A DNA stretch of 64,000 bases from the NCBI RefSeq assembly GCF_003121405.1, contig NZ_QBUY01000032.1, positions 1 through 64,000 on the forward strand. Direction: 5' to 3'. A program made the translations under genes and the position numbers. Positions 27,354 to 36,357 of the stretch are shown one piece after another. This stretch comes from Paraburkholderia sp. C35 (lineage in GTDB: Bacteria; Pseudomonadota; Gammaproteobacteria; Burkholderiales; Burkholderiaceae). The notes under the pieces were generated by a model. The model ran no database searches. It was given only the letters and a program-made list of their open reading frames with translations, and was not told where the DNA came from. The first letter of the stretch is position 1. The number at the start of each line of letters is the position of its first letter.

Positions 27354-28349
27354 ATGAACACGCAAAGCTACACGGCAGTCCCCTCGGAGTCGCGCCGCAA
27401 GCTGCTGGGAGCAGGGGCGACGATGGCGGGCGCCGTGGCGGCGATGGCGAGCCTGTCGGCGAACGCCGCGGGCACGCAGGGCGGCGCATCGGCGGGCGGG
27501 CACGCATCGCGTCTACACCACCAGGGTGGCAACTTCGTGAAAACGAAGGACGGCACCGATATCTTCTTCAAGGACTGGGGCACGGGCACGCCCGTGGTGT
27601 TCTCGCACGGCTGGCCGCTTTCTTCCGACGCGTGGGACCCGCAGATGCTGTTCCTCGTGAATCAGGGCTATCGCGTGATCGCGCATGACCGCCGTGGCCA
27701 TGGCCGCTCGGGCCAGCCGTCGAACGGCAACGACATGGACACCTATGCGGACGATCTCGCCGCCGTGCTCGATGCTCTCGACGTGAAGGGCGCGATGCTG
27801 GTCGGCCATTCGACGGGCGGCGGCGAAGTCGCGCACTACATTGGCCGTCATGGCTCGAAGCGTGTCGCGAAGGCCGTGCTGATCGGCGCGGTGCCGCCGC
27901 TGATGCTGAAGACAACCGCCAACCCCGGCGGCCTGCCGATGTCCGTATTCGACGGTATCCGCGTGGGCGTTGCCGCGAACCGCTCGCAGTTCTATATCGA
28001 TCTCGCGACGCCGTTCTATGGCTTCAACCGCCCCAACGCGAAGGTTTCGCAAGGGCTGGTGCAGGACTTCTGGCGTCAGGGCATGGACGGTTCGATCAAA
28101 GGCCAGTACGAGTGCATCAAGCAGTTCTCGGAAGTCGACTACAGCGACGACCTGAAGAAGATCGACGTGCCCACGCTGTTCCTGCACGGCGACGACGACC
28201 AGATCGTACCTATCGACGATTCGGCGAAGCTCGCCTCGAAGCTGGTGAAGAATGCCACGCTGAAGGTCTATGCAGGCGCGCCGCACGGCATGTGCAGCAC
28301 GCATGTCGAGCAGGTGAACGCCGATCTGCTCGCGTTCCTGAAGCAGTAA
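27354..28349 (+). CDS. Tat-exported alpha/beta hydrolase, non-heme chloroperoxidase type
   Basis: This is a 331-residue serine alpha/beta hydrolase. Residues 13-19 read S-R-R-K-L-L-G, followed by a hydrophobic stretch to about residue 38, a twin-arginine signal, so the enzyme is exported folded. The nucleophile elbow is G-H-S-T-G-G-G with Ser153. '[12 protein letters not shown]' forms the oxyanion region, '[12 protein letters not shown]' holds the acid and '[10 protein letters not shown]' the His. This is the cofactor-free haloperoxidase/arylesterase pattern, but many relatives are simply esterases or lactonases. The ATG at 27354 has a GGAGA Shine-Dalgarno. TTAAG element copy 2 lies upstream, and a terminator follows the gene. 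Confidence 0.88.
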   Translation: MNTQSYTAVPSESRRKLLGAGATMAGAVAAMASLSANAAGTQGGASAGGHASRLHHQGGNFVKTKDGTDIFFKDWGTGTPVVFSHGWPLSSDAWDPQMLFLVNQGYRVIAHDRRGHGRSGQPSNGNDMDTYADDLAAVLDALDVKGAMLVGHSTGGGEVAHYIGRHGSKRVAKAVLIGAVPPLMLKTTANPGGLPMSVFDGIRVGVAANRSQFYIDLATPFYGFNRPNAKVSQGLVQDFWRQGMDGSIKGQYECIKQFSEVDYSDDLKKIDVPTLFLHGDDDQIVPIDDSAKLASKLVKNATLKVYAGAPHGMCSTHVEQVNADLLAFLKQ

Positions 28350-28393
28350 GCGCCAGCCGCTTCGCGGTGCAGGCGCCGCGCAGCAACGTCAGG

Positions 28394-28424
28394 GCCGCCC
28401 GTCAGGAATGCCGGGCGGCTTTTG
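28394..28424 (+). terminator. Rho-independent terminator after the Tat-exported hydrolase gene
   Basis: GCCGCCCG and CGGGCGGC form an 8-bp stem at about 28394-28419, followed by TTTTGTTC. It sits 45 bases past the hydrolase stop and isolates that gene from the next regulator. Confidence 0.85.
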
Positions 28425-28510
28425 TTCGTTGTACACTGCTTTACGGCCTGTTTTAAATACCACACAACGGCGCGTGGTCAGCGCCACAGTCCTCAACATC
28501 ACCTCTTCAG

Positions 28511-31318
28511 ATGACGGCGATCCGGATCGGTCAACTCGAGATTTCACTCGATCATCGCGAAGTGCGTCACGATGGGCGGAATGTCCCGGTCGGCAGTCGC
28601 GCGTTCGATATTCTTGCGTTACTGATCGCAGCCGATGGCGAACTCGTATCGAAAGACGAGATCATGCGCGCCGTCTGGCCCACTACCGTCGTCGAAAAAA
28701 ACAATCTGCAAGTGCATATTTCGGCGCTGCGTCGCGCATTCGGCGATGAGCGCGAGCGTATCTGCACTGTGCCTGGCCGCGGCTATCGTCTGATCATGCG
28801 CCATGCGCTCCATGAGAGCGATGCGCGCGCTGCCGGGCCGGACGCCACGACACGCGAATCGTCCACGCCCGGCGACATCGCACCCGTCAGTCACGAAGCC
28901 CCGAGACCCGCGCGTCAGCCGCTGCCCGCGCGCATGCCGGAACTGATCGGCCGTCAGGAAGCCCTGGATGTGGTGACGGCCGCGCTGCGCGCGCATCAGT
29001 CTGTCACGCTGGTCGGCACGGGCGGCAGCGGCAAGACGCGCCTTGCCGAGGAAGTCGCCCCTGCGCTCCCGCACGAATTCGCCGATGGCGTGCTGTGCGG
29101 GCCGCTCGCGGCAGCCAGCGACGCGCAGTCGGCGCTCGACGTGCTCGCCTTCGCTATGGGCAGCCGGCTCTCCGCGAGCCGCACGGCGCTCGCGCAGATC
29201 GCCGCCGAATGGCGCGAGCGCGAGGCACTCGGGGTGCTGGACAACTGCGAGCAGGTGCTGGAGATCGGCGCCGCCATCGCCGAGTCGCTGACGGGCGCAG
29301 GCAGCCGCATGCGCGTGCTGGCGACGAGCCGCGAAGCCTTGCGCGTGCGTGAAGAAATCGTCTATCAGGTGCCGCCGCTGTCGGTGCCGACGGCCGACGA
29401 TCCCGGCGCCGATGTGTTGCGCACGCCTGCCGTGCGCTTTTTTCTCGCGCGCGCGCAAGCCGACGGCGCGCAGTTTTCACTCGACGACACCAGCGTCCGG
29501 CTGACGGGCGAAGTGTGCCGCCGCCTCGACGGCATTCCGCTCGCGCTGGAGCTGGCGGCATCGCGAGCGGCCGTGCTGGGTATCGGCCTGCTGGCCGAAC
29601 ATCTCGACGACCGCTTCCGCATTCTCACGGGCGGCAGGCGCACGGCCCTGCCGCGCCATCAGACCTTGAAGGCGACCCTCGACTGGAGCTACCGGTTGCT
29701 GAGCCGCGACGAACAGAAGCTGTTGCGCTGGCTCGGTCTGTTCGTCAACAGCTTCACGCTCGATGCCGCCTGCGCGATGGCGGAACACGCCGGACTGGCG
29801 CGCATGGAAGCGCTCGATGCCGTGAGCGGCCTCGTGTCGCGCTCGCTGCTGACCACCGATTTCGAAGGGCTGTCGTATCGCTATCGCCTGCTGGAATCGA
29901 CGCGCGCGTACGCGCTGCAGCAACTCGACGACAACGGCGAACGCGCGCTTGCCGCCGGCGCGCATGCCGTGCTGTTTCTGGAGATGCTCGAAGCCGCGCA
30001 GCAACGCTGGGCCGATCGGCCTGTCGTCGAATGGCAGGTGGAGTTCACGCGCGAGCTCGGCAATGTGCGCACGGCGCTCGACTGGTCGCTTGGCGAACGC
30101 GGCGATCACATCACGGGTGTCGCGCTCGCGGCGCTCACGGTGCCGTATCTGTATGACCTGTCGCTGGTCGAAGAGTGTTGCAGCCGTGCGCGTGCCGCGT
30201 TGCGTGTGATGCCGCCGCGGTCCGGCGATGAGGAAGAGGGCAGCGTCGATGTCGAGATGCGTTTGCGGCTCGTGTCGGCGCTGGCGGCTGCGCTCGTCTA
30301 TACGGAAGGGCCGCTGACGGAAACACGCGAAGCATGGACGCTGGTGCTGAACGATGCCGTGCGCGGCGCACACGCTCACTACGCATCGCGGGCGCGCTGG
30401 GGCGTGTGGAACTGGCATCAGTACAGCGGACGCGCACGCGATGCGCTGATGCTCGCACGCCGCTTCGGCGATCTTGCACGCAGCAGCGGCCACGCGACGA
30501 CGGTGGTGCTGGCAGGACGTGTCGAAGGGATCGCGCAGCACTATGCAGGCGACCAGTGGCGCGCGCGCGAACTGCTCGAACGGATGATCGAAGAATACGA
30601 AGAAAAGCCGTTGAGCCGCTGGCACACCCCGGGCTTTCGCGTCGATCACGGCATCGTCGCGCGCGCGACGCTCGCGCGCGTGCTGTGGGTGCAAGGCCAT
30701 CGCAGCGAAGCCTACGATCTCGCCGCGCGCTGCTTCGATTCGGCCGTGCAGTACGACCATGAAATCGTCACCTGTTATGTGCTGGTCGAAGCGCTCGCAC
30801 CGATTGCACTGCTCAATGGCGATCAGGCCGCGGCGTGCCATGCCATCGAAGTGCTGCATGAACTGTCCACCCGTTTCGGCTTCACGATCTGGAGCGCGTG
30901 CTGCGCATGCTATGACGCCTGGCTTGCCACGCTGGCGAACCCCGAGGCGGAGTCGGTCGAGCGCCTGTCGAAGTCGATCGCGGCCTTGCGCGCCACCGGC
31001 TATCTCGCGCAGCTTTCGCCGTTGCAGGGCCAGCGTGCCGTGGCAATGATGCAGATTTCACGCGACCGTCAGGCGCTCTCGATCATCGACGACACGCTGC
31101 GCCACGTCGAAGAAAACGGCGAGCGCTGGTACTACGCCGAACTGTGCCGCATCAAGAGCGATGCGCTGAACAAGCTCGAGCGCCACGACGAAGCGCAACG
31201 TTGGCTCGCGATGTCGCACGACTGGCAGCAGCGCAACAGCGCTGAACGTGTGGCAGCGCGCAACACATCGGTCGCACACGCATCGCTGCATGTCGTGCCC
31301 GTTCAGTCCCGTGCTTAA
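28511..31318 (+). CDS. OmpR-type winged-helix / ATPase transcriptional regulator, full length
   Basis: This 935-residue paralog of the proteins at 14682 and 24184 begins with the winged helix ('IRIGQLEISLDHREVRHDG' to 'GRGYRLIMRH', about 1-98). A Pro-rich linker follows, then an ATPase with Walker A 'LVGTGGSGKT' and Walker B 'LGVLDNCEQV', 'ATSREAL' and 'LPRHQTLKATLDWS'. A long TPR-like C-terminal region of about 450 residues completes it. It ends at the TTAAG element of the eight-gene operon downstream, overlapping it by its stop codon, and is the obvious candidate regulator of that operon. Confidence 0.88.
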   Translation: MTAIRIGQLEISLDHREVRHDGRNVPVGSRAFDILALLIAADGELVSKDEIMRAVWPTTVVEKNNLQVHISALRRAFGDERERICTVPGRGYRLIMRHALHESDARAAGPDATTRESSTPGDIAPVSHEAPRPARQPLPARMPELIGRQEALDVVTAALRAHQSVTLVGTGGSGKTRLAEEVAPALPHEFADGVLCGPLAAASDAQSALDVLAFAMGSRLSASRTALAQIAAEWREREALGVLDNCEQVLEIGAAIAESLTGAGSRMRVLATSREALRVREEIVYQVPPLSVPTADDPGADVLRTPAVRFFLARAQADGAQFSLDDTSVRLTGEVCRRLDGIPLALELAASRAAVLGIGLLAEHLDDRFRILTGGRRTALPRHQTLKATLDWSYRLLSRDEQKLLRWLGLFVNSFTLDAACAMAEHAGLARMEALDAVSGLVSRSLLTTDFEGLSYRYRLLESTRAYALQQLDDNGERALAAGAHAVLFLEMLEAAQQRWADRPVVEWQVEFTRELGNVRTALDWSLGERGDHITGVALAALTVPYLYDLSLVEECCSRARAALRVMPPRSGDEEEGSVDVEMRLRLVSALAAALVYTEGPLTETREAWTLVLNDAVRGAHAHYASRARWGVWNWHQYSGRARDALMLARRFGDLARSSGHATTVVLAGRVEGIAQHYAGDQWRARELLERMIEEYEEKPLSRWHTPGFRVDHGIVARATLARVLWVQGHRSEAYDLAARCFDSAVQYDHEIVTCYVLVEALAPIALLNGDQAAACHAIEVLHELSTRFGFTIWSACCACYDAWLATLANPEAESVERLSKSIAALRATGYLAQLSPLQGQRAVAMMQISRDRQALSIIDDTLRHVEENGERWYYAELCRIKSDALNKLERHDEAQRWLAMSHDWQQRNSAERVAARNTSVAHASLHVVPVQSRA

Positions 31319-31367
31319 TAACGATTAAGCCTGTCATCAGGACTTTAAGTCCGCCCGTCACTAATCT
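31315..31367 (+). promoter_or_regulatory. TTAAG direct-repeat element, copy 3, with CTAATCT
   Basis: TTAATAACGATTAAG at 31315-31329, then TCAGGACTTTAAG, then CTAATCT at 31361-31367. The spacing from TTAA to CTAATCT equals that of copy 2, and the block AGGACTTT is shared at the same offset. The first TTAA overlaps the stop codon of the regulator gene. The operon's first ATG is at 31546, leaving a leader of up to about 170 bases. Confidence 0.55.
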
Positions 31368-31545
31368 TCTCGCAAGTCGTGATGCCCGCCCGGCATCGTG
31401 AATCTCACGCCTGAAATGCGTGAGCAAGCCGTTCGCATCCACAGCGATGCAGCGAAGACTGGATTCATCCACTAACCGGACGCCAGCGCGGTTGTCGCCA
31501 GACAGCCGTGCGGGTCTCTCGCATGCCTGCGAAATGGAGCTACTC

Positions 31546-32181
31546 ATGGCACATGAACTGTTGACGCCCGACACCTGCGCGCTCGCGCTTATCGACCATC
31601 AGCCGCAGATGTTCTTCGGCACGCATTCGCACGAGCGCACGACCGTCCTGCATAACGTGCAGATTCTCGCGAAGGCCGCGAAGCTCTTCAAGGTGCCGAC
31701 GGTGCTGACGACCATCGCCGCCGATTCGTTCAGCGGCCATCTGCTGCCTGAAGTGCAAGCCGTGTTTCCGGAAACGAAGCCGATCGACCGCACGTCGATG
31801 AACTCGTGGGAAGACAAGGGCTTCCGCGATGCGATCAAGGCGACGGGCCGCAAGAAGATCGTGATCGCCGGTCTGTGGACGGAAGTGTGCGTGACGTTCC
31901 CGACCATCCAGATGCTCAACGAAGGCTTCGAAATCTATGTGCCGACGGATGCATGCGGCGACATCACGGAAGAAGCGCATGAGCGCGCCGTGCAACGCAT
32001 CGTTCAGGCGGGCGCAGTGCCGATGAACTCGCTGCAGTTCATGTGCGAACTGCAACGCGACTGGGCGCGTGGCGAAACGTACGAAGGCTGCATGGAGATC
32101 TTCAAGGCGCACAGCGCATACGGCATCGGCGTGCGTTACGCGAAGCAGATTCTCGGCGAGCACGCGAGCGAAGCGGGCTAA
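31546..32181 (+). CDS. Isochorismatase-fold hydrolase, YcaC-like
   Basis: This 211-residue cysteine hydrolase of the isochorismatase/YcaC group has the catalytic Asp in 'ALALIDHQPQMFF', a Lys in 'ATGRKKIVIAGL' and the nucleophile Cys in 'WTEVCVTFPTIQML'. 'NSWEDKGF' and 'PTDACGDITEEAH' are also typical. YcaC proteins form octamers of uncertain physiological substrate. The start with a TGGAG Shine-Dalgarno was preferred to an upstream frame extension. It is the first gene of the eight-gene operon. Confidence 0.88.
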   Translation: MAHELLTPDTCALALIDHQPQMFFGTHSHERTTVLHNVQILAKAAKLFKVPTVLTTIAADSFSGHLLPEVQAVFPETKPIDRTSMNSWEDKGFRDAIKATGRKKIVIAGLWTEVCVTFPTIQMLNEGFEIYVPTDACGDITEEAHERAVQRIVQAGAVPMNSLQFMCELQRDWARGETYEGCMEIFKAHSAYGIGVRYAKQILGEHASEAG

Positions 32182-32296
32182 CAAGCGGGCTGATCCCAGC
32201 TTCATAGCATCACACGTTTTTTAAGTTGAGCTTCACGCGCAGTGCTGCTGGCGCTGCGCGTGGCGCACGCACGACCCTGTCAGACGGAGAGCGACG

Positions 32297-34183
32297 ATGA
32301 GCGCATCGAATCAGCCCACGCAGCCCGCACGCATTGCGGACCTGGTGATCTACAACGGCAAGATAGCGACGCAGGACGACAAGCGTTCGTTCGTGACGGC
32401 GCTCGCCGTCGCGAAAGGCGAGATCGTTGCAAGCGGCAGCGATCAGGACATGATGCAGTGGGCCAACGACGCCACGCGCCGCATCGACCTGAAAGGCCGC
32501 ACGGTGATTCCCGGCCTCAACGATTCACACCTTCACGTGATTCGCGGTGGCCTCAATTTCAATCTCGAGTTGCGCTGGGACGGTGTGCCGTCGCTGCGCG
32601 ATGCGCTCGAAATGCTGCGCGTGCAGGTCGCGCGCACACCGGCGCCGCAATGGGTGCGCGTGGTCGGTGGATGGAACGAATTCCAGTTTGCGGAGAAGCG
32701 CGGCCCGACGCTCGAAGAGATCAACGCTATTGCGCCCGATACGCCCGTCTTCATTCTGCATCTCTACGATAGCGCGCTGCTGAACGCAGCGGCGCTGCGC
32801 GCCGTCGGCTATGACCGCGACACGCCGAATCCGCCGGGCGGTGAAATCCAGCGCGACCGGCGCGGCAATCCGACGGGCATGCTGATCGCGCGTCCGAATG
32901 CGGGCCTGCTGTACGCGACGCTCGCCAAGGGTCCGAAGCTGCCCATCGAAGACCAGATGAACTCGTCGCGCCAGTTCATGCGTGAGTTGAACCGTCTCGG
33001 CGTGACGAGCGCGATCGATGCAGGCGGCGGCTATCAGGCGTATCCCGACGACTACGCCGTCATCATGGAACTCGCGAAGCGCAACGAACTGACGGTGCGG
33101 ATCGCGTACAACCTGTTCACGCAGAACGCGAAGAAGGAAATCGAAGACGTCGCGAAGTGGGTCAAGGCGACGAAGCCCGGCGATGGCGACGAATTCCTCA
33201 AGGTGAACGGCGCGGGCGAAATGCTGGTGTTTTCCGCCGCCGACTTCGAAGATTTCCTGGAACCGCGCCCCGATCTGCCGGGCGCGATGGAAAGCGAGCT
33301 CGAAGCCGTCGTGCGATTGCTGGTGCAGAACCGCTGGCCGTTCCGCCTGCACGCAACTTACGACGAATCGATCGAACGCTTCCTGAATGTGTTCGAACGC
33401 GTGAATCAGGACACGCCGTTCAATGGCCTGCGCTGGTTCTTCGACCACTGCGAGACGATCACGCAACGCAATATCGAGCGTATTGCGGCGCTGGGCGGCG
33501 GCATTGCGATTCAGCACCGCATGGCGTTCCAGGGCGAATACTTCATCGCACGGTATGGCGCGGAAGCCGCTGCGCGCACGCCGCCGGTGCGGCAGATGCT
33601 GGCAGCCGGGTTGCCCGTCGGCGCAGGCACGGATGCGACGCGTGTGGCGAGCTTCAACCCGTTCGTGTCGCTGTACTGGCTGGTGTCGGGACGCACGGTG
33701 GGCGGCACGCCGATGTACGCGGCGCAAGACCGCCTCGACCGGATGGAAGCGCTGCGCCGCTATACGGTGGGCAGTGCATGGTTCTCGAACGACGACACGC
33801 GCAAGGGCGCACTCGTGCCGGGCCAACTCGCCGACTTCGCCGTGCTCTCCGACGACTTCTTTACCGTCGAAGAAGAGACCATCAAGCATCTGGTGTCGGT
33901 GATGACGGTGGTCAATGGCCGCGTGGTCTACGCTGCCGACGAGTTCGAAACGTTCGGTCCGCCCGCGCTGCCTGTCAGCCCTTCGTGGTCGCCCGTTGCC
34001 GAGTACGGCGGCTATGCACGCTACCGTCCTGTCGCACCGCTGCAGCAGTCGTGCAACGACGCGTGCGTGAACCTGTGCGGCGTGCACAAGCATGCGCATG
34101 GCTGGGCATGGCGCAGCAACGTGCCCGCAAGCGATGCGAACACGTTCTGGGGCGCGCTCGGTTGCAGCTGCTTCGCGTTCTGA
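32297..34183 (+). CDS. YtcJ-like amidohydrolase with Cys-rich C-terminal extension
   Basis: This is a 628-residue metal-dependent amidohydrolase. It begins with the composite beta-domain ('ADLVIYNGKIATQD'), followed by the metal-site motif 'GLNDSHLHV' (about 73-81). Internal His residues lie in 'FRLHATYDES', 'FFDHCETI' and 'IQHRMAF', and the catalytic Asp in 'GAGTDATRV'. It matches the YtcJ/N-substituted formamide deformylase-like group. After the normal C-terminal beta-strands it carries about 60 extra residues with five Cys and several His ('CNDACVNLC', 'GCSC'), which could bind metal. A GGAGA Shine-Dalgarno precedes the ATG. The substrate is unknown. Confidence 0.85.
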   Translation: MSASNQPTQPARIADLVIYNGKIATQDDKRSFVTALAVAKGEIVASGSDQDMMQWANDATRRIDLKGRTVIPGLNDSHLHVIRGGLNFNLELRWDGVPSLRDALEMLRVQVARTPAPQWVRVVGGWNEFQFAEKRGPTLEEINAIAPDTPVFILHLYDSALLNAAALRAVGYDRDTPNPPGGEIQRDRRGNPTGMLIARPNAGLLYATLAKGPKLPIEDQMNSSRQFMRELNRLGVTSAIDAGGGYQAYPDDYAVIMELAKRNELTVRIAYNLFTQNAKKEIEDVAKWVKATKPGDGDEFLKVNGAGEMLVFSAADFEDFLEPRPDLPGAMESELEAVVRLLVQNRWPFRLHATYDESIERFLNVFERVNQDTPFNGLRWFFDHCETITQRNIERIAALGGGIAIQHRMAFQGEYFIARYGAEAAARTPPVRQMLAAGLPVGAGTDATRVASFNPFVSLYWLVSGRTVGGTPMYAAQDRLDRMEALRRYTVGSAWFSNDDTRKGALVPGQLADFAVLSDDFFTVEEETIKHLVSVMTVVNGRVVYAADEFETFGPPALPVSPSWSPVAEYGGYARYRPVAPLQQSCNDACVNLCGVHKHAHGWAWRSNVPASDANTFWGALGCSCFAF

Positions 34184-34209
34184 ACCACATCGATACGCAC
34201 ACCCACGCG

Positions 34210-34617
34210 ATGAACCGTTTCTCCGCCCCTGATGCCGCGCTGCTGTTCCTGCGCGTGACCGCGAGCGTGCTCGTGCTGCTCGTGCATGGACTGCCGAAGG
34301 CGCTCCATTACGCGAGCCAGCTCGATGCGATCGAAGACCCGTTCCATCTCGGCAAGACGCTGACGCTCGCGTTCGCGATCTTCGCCGAAGTGGTGTGTCC
34401 GCTGCTGATGATCGCCGGCATCGCGACGCGGCTGGCCGCGCTGCCCGTCATGCTGGTGTGCGTGATCGCGCTGGGTGTCGTGCATCGCGAGTGGACGCTG
34501 GAGCAGGGGCAATTCGCGTGGATGCTGCTGATCCTGTTCGGCACGGTGGCGATCGGCGGCGCGGGACGTTACCGCATCGCGCTGCGGCCGCACGCGTCCG
34601 GCCAGCGGCAGGCCTGA
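34210..34617 (+). CDS. DoxX family membrane protein
   Basis: This 135-residue protein has four predicted membrane helices, starting 'LLFLRVTASVLVLLVHGLPKAL' and including 'LAFAIFAEVVCPLLMIAGIATRLAAL', the DoxX-type pattern. DoxX relatives are quinone- or thiol-related membrane proteins of mostly unclear role. It lies 26 bases after the amidohydrolase gene and 20 bases before the HD-like gene. Confidence 0.85.
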   Translation: MNRFSAPDAALLFLRVTASVLVLLVHGLPKALHYASQLDAIEDPFHLGKTLTLAFAIFAEVVCPLLMIAGIATRLAALPVMLVCVIALGVVHREWTLEQGQFAWMLLILFGTVAIGGAGRYRIALRPHASGQRQA

Positions 34618-34637
34618 ACGCAGCGATGGAGGCGCTC

Positions 34638-35312
34638 ATGTCGGATGAACAGGATCAACACACTGCCAGACCCGTCGAAGTAGCCGGCGTGCGCATTCCC
34701 GACACGCCGCTTGCCATTGCAGCCTCAGAAGCGGTGCGCGCGTCACTGCCCGAAGTGATGACCGCGCATGCGTCGCGTGTGTTCGTGTTTGCGTGGCTTG
34801 CCGTGCAACGCGAGGGCTGGCCGTGCGAACCCGACGCGCTGTACGTCGCGGCCCTGTACGCCAACATGGGTCTGAGCGCGGCGTACGCGCATTCGACGCT
34901 GCGCTACGAAATAGACGGCGCGCATGCCGCGCGCACGCTGCTGCAACGTTATGGCGTGGCGCCCGAAGTGATCGACGCCGTGTGGTGCGCGATCGCGCTG
35001 CATACGACGCCGGGTGTGCCGGCGCATATGTCGCCGCTTGCACGCGTGCTGTCGGCGGCGGTGCGCACGGATCTGCTCGCCGACAACCTCGGCGCGTACT
35101 CGCAAACCGAGCGCGAGCAGATCGTCGCGGCGTGGCCGCGCGGTGCGCATTTCAAGGAACGGATGATCGAGGCGATCGGACGCGGCATCGTGCATCGTCC
35201 GCAATCGACGTTCGGCACGCCGAGCGCCGATGTACTGGAGCGCGTCGATCCAGACTTCTGCCGGACGAACTTTTGCGGGCTGATTCTCGGCTCGCCATGG
35301 AAGGACGAATGA
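34638..35312 (+). CDS. HD-domain-like protein lacking the HD doublet, paralog
   Basis: This 224-residue protein is paralogous to the one at 10951-11592: 'MTAHASRVFVFAWLA', 'LYVAALYANMGLS', 'VWCAIALHTTPGVPAHM', 'NFCGLILGSPW'. The metal doublet His-Asp is Ala-Asn here ('YANMGL'), so the normal HD phosphohydrolase mechanism is not available. The ATG at 34638 is preceded by GGAGG; an ATG at 34626 is an alternative. It may be a binding protein rather than an enzyme, or it may use other residues. Confidence 0.75.
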   Translation: MSDEQDQHTARPVEVAGVRIPDTPLAIAASEAVRASLPEVMTAHASRVFVFAWLAVQREGWPCEPDALYVAALYANMGLSAAYAHSTLRYEIDGAHAARTLLQRYGVAPEVIDAVWCAIALHTTPGVPAHMSPLARVLSAAVRTDLLADNLGAYSQTEREQIVAAWPRGAHFKERMIEAIGRGIVHRPQSTFGTPSADVLERVDPDFCRTNFCGLILGSPWKDE

Positions 35313-35331
35313 CGCAACGAAGGAGCAAGTC

Positions 35332-35568
35332 ATGTCTTATCTGATTTCACTGGGAGCGGGCCTCGTGGTTGGCCTGCTGTATTACCTCGTGCGTGTGCAG
35401 TCGCCTGCGCCGCCGCTGATCGCGCTGGCGGGGCTGCTTGGCATCGTGATCGGCGAGCACGCGATTCCGTTCGTGCAGGCGCAGATTCGCACGCCCGATG
35501 CGCAGACGCAGAGCGCGCCGGCTGTTACCACCAGCAAGCCGGCGTCGTCCGGCGCGAAGGACCAATGA
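35332..35568 (+). CDS. XapX domain (DUF1427) small membrane protein
   Basis: This 78-residue protein starts with 'MSYLISLGAGLVVGLLYYLVRVQSPAPP', followed by a second hydrophobic helix 'LIALAGLLGIVIGEHAIP'. This is the two-helix XapX pattern with the conserved Gly and 'SPAPP'. The last 30 residues are a polar Ala/Thr/Ser tail. Function is unknown. Its stop overlaps the next start (ATGA). Confidence 0.85.
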   Translation: MSYLISLGAGLVVGLLYYLVRVQSPAPPLIALAGLLGIVIGEHAIPFVQAQIRTPDAQTQSAPAVTTSKPASSGAKDQ

Positions 35569-36299
35569 GCGCGGGCGCAGAAGTGCGCGTGGCCGCGCAA
35601 CTCGATCACGTGCCCGGCGAGGACGCATGGCTCGCGACGATTGCGGGCTATGTGGACACGCTCGGCTTCGTCGCGCTGTTCGGCCTGTTCACGGCGCACG
35701 TAACGGGCAACTTCATTCTGATCGGCTCGGGACTCGCGGGCGCGGGCAATGGGCTGCTGATCAAGTGGCTCGCGTTTCCCGCGTTCGTGGCGGGCATCGT
35801 GATCGCGCGCGTGCTCGACAACCGGCTGCTGTCGCTCGGGCATGGCGTGCGCGCCAGTTCGCTCTATGCGCTGCAGGCCGTGTTGCTGGCGGGCTTTATG
35901 GTGGCGGGCGTGCTCGCCGCGCCCGTCACCGATTCCGACGCGCCGATGACGATCGTCTGCGGTCTGCTGGGCGCCGCGGCGATGGGCGTGCAGAACGCGC
36001 ATGGCCGCCTGACGGCGCGCTCGGTGGTCGCGAACACGGTGATGACGGGCAACGTCACGCAGGCCGTGATCGACGTATTCGATCTGCTGTTTTCACGCGA
36101 GGACGCGAAAGCGCGGCATGCGGCGCGTACGCGTCTCGTGCGCACGCTGCCGCCTGTCGCCGGTTTCGCGATCGGAGCGGGCGCGGGTGCGGCGGGCTTT
36201 CTGTACGCGTCGTTCTGGGCGCTGCTGTTGCCGCTCGCCGCGCTGTGCGTGCTTGCCTTTCTGTCGAGAAACACGGGCGCGCCGCCCGCTCAGGTTTGA
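35565..36299 (+). CDS. YoaK family (DUF1275) membrane protein
   Basis: This 244-residue membrane protein has about six helices and the family motifs 'AGYVDTLGFVALFGLFTAHVTGNF' near the N-terminus and 'GVQNAHGRLTARSVVANTVMTGNVT' in the middle. YoaK/DUF1275 proteins are putative transporters with no proven substrate. It is translationally coupled to the XapX gene. Confidence 0.88.
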   Translation: MSAGAEVRVAAQLDHVPGEDAWLATIAGYVDTLGFVALFGLFTAHVTGNFILIGSGLAGAGNGLLIKWLAFPAFVAGIVIARVLDNRLLSLGHGVRASSLYALQAVLLAGFMVAGVLAAPVTDSDAPMTIVCGLLGAAAMGVQNAHGRLTARSVVANTVMTGNVTQAVIDVFDLLFSREDAKARHAARTRLVRTLPPVAGFAIGAGAGAAGFLYASFWALLLPLAALCVLAFLSRNTGAPPAQV

Positions 36300-36357
36300 T
36301 CGCGCCGCGCATCCACCGGGATCGCGGCGGCATCCATTACCAGCAAGGAGTGTTTTT

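Noticed and set aside
32525-34099. Long minus-strand frame opposite the amidohydrolase
   Set aside because: No recognisable fold, Arg- and His-rich; the plus strand carries a complete conserved enzyme.
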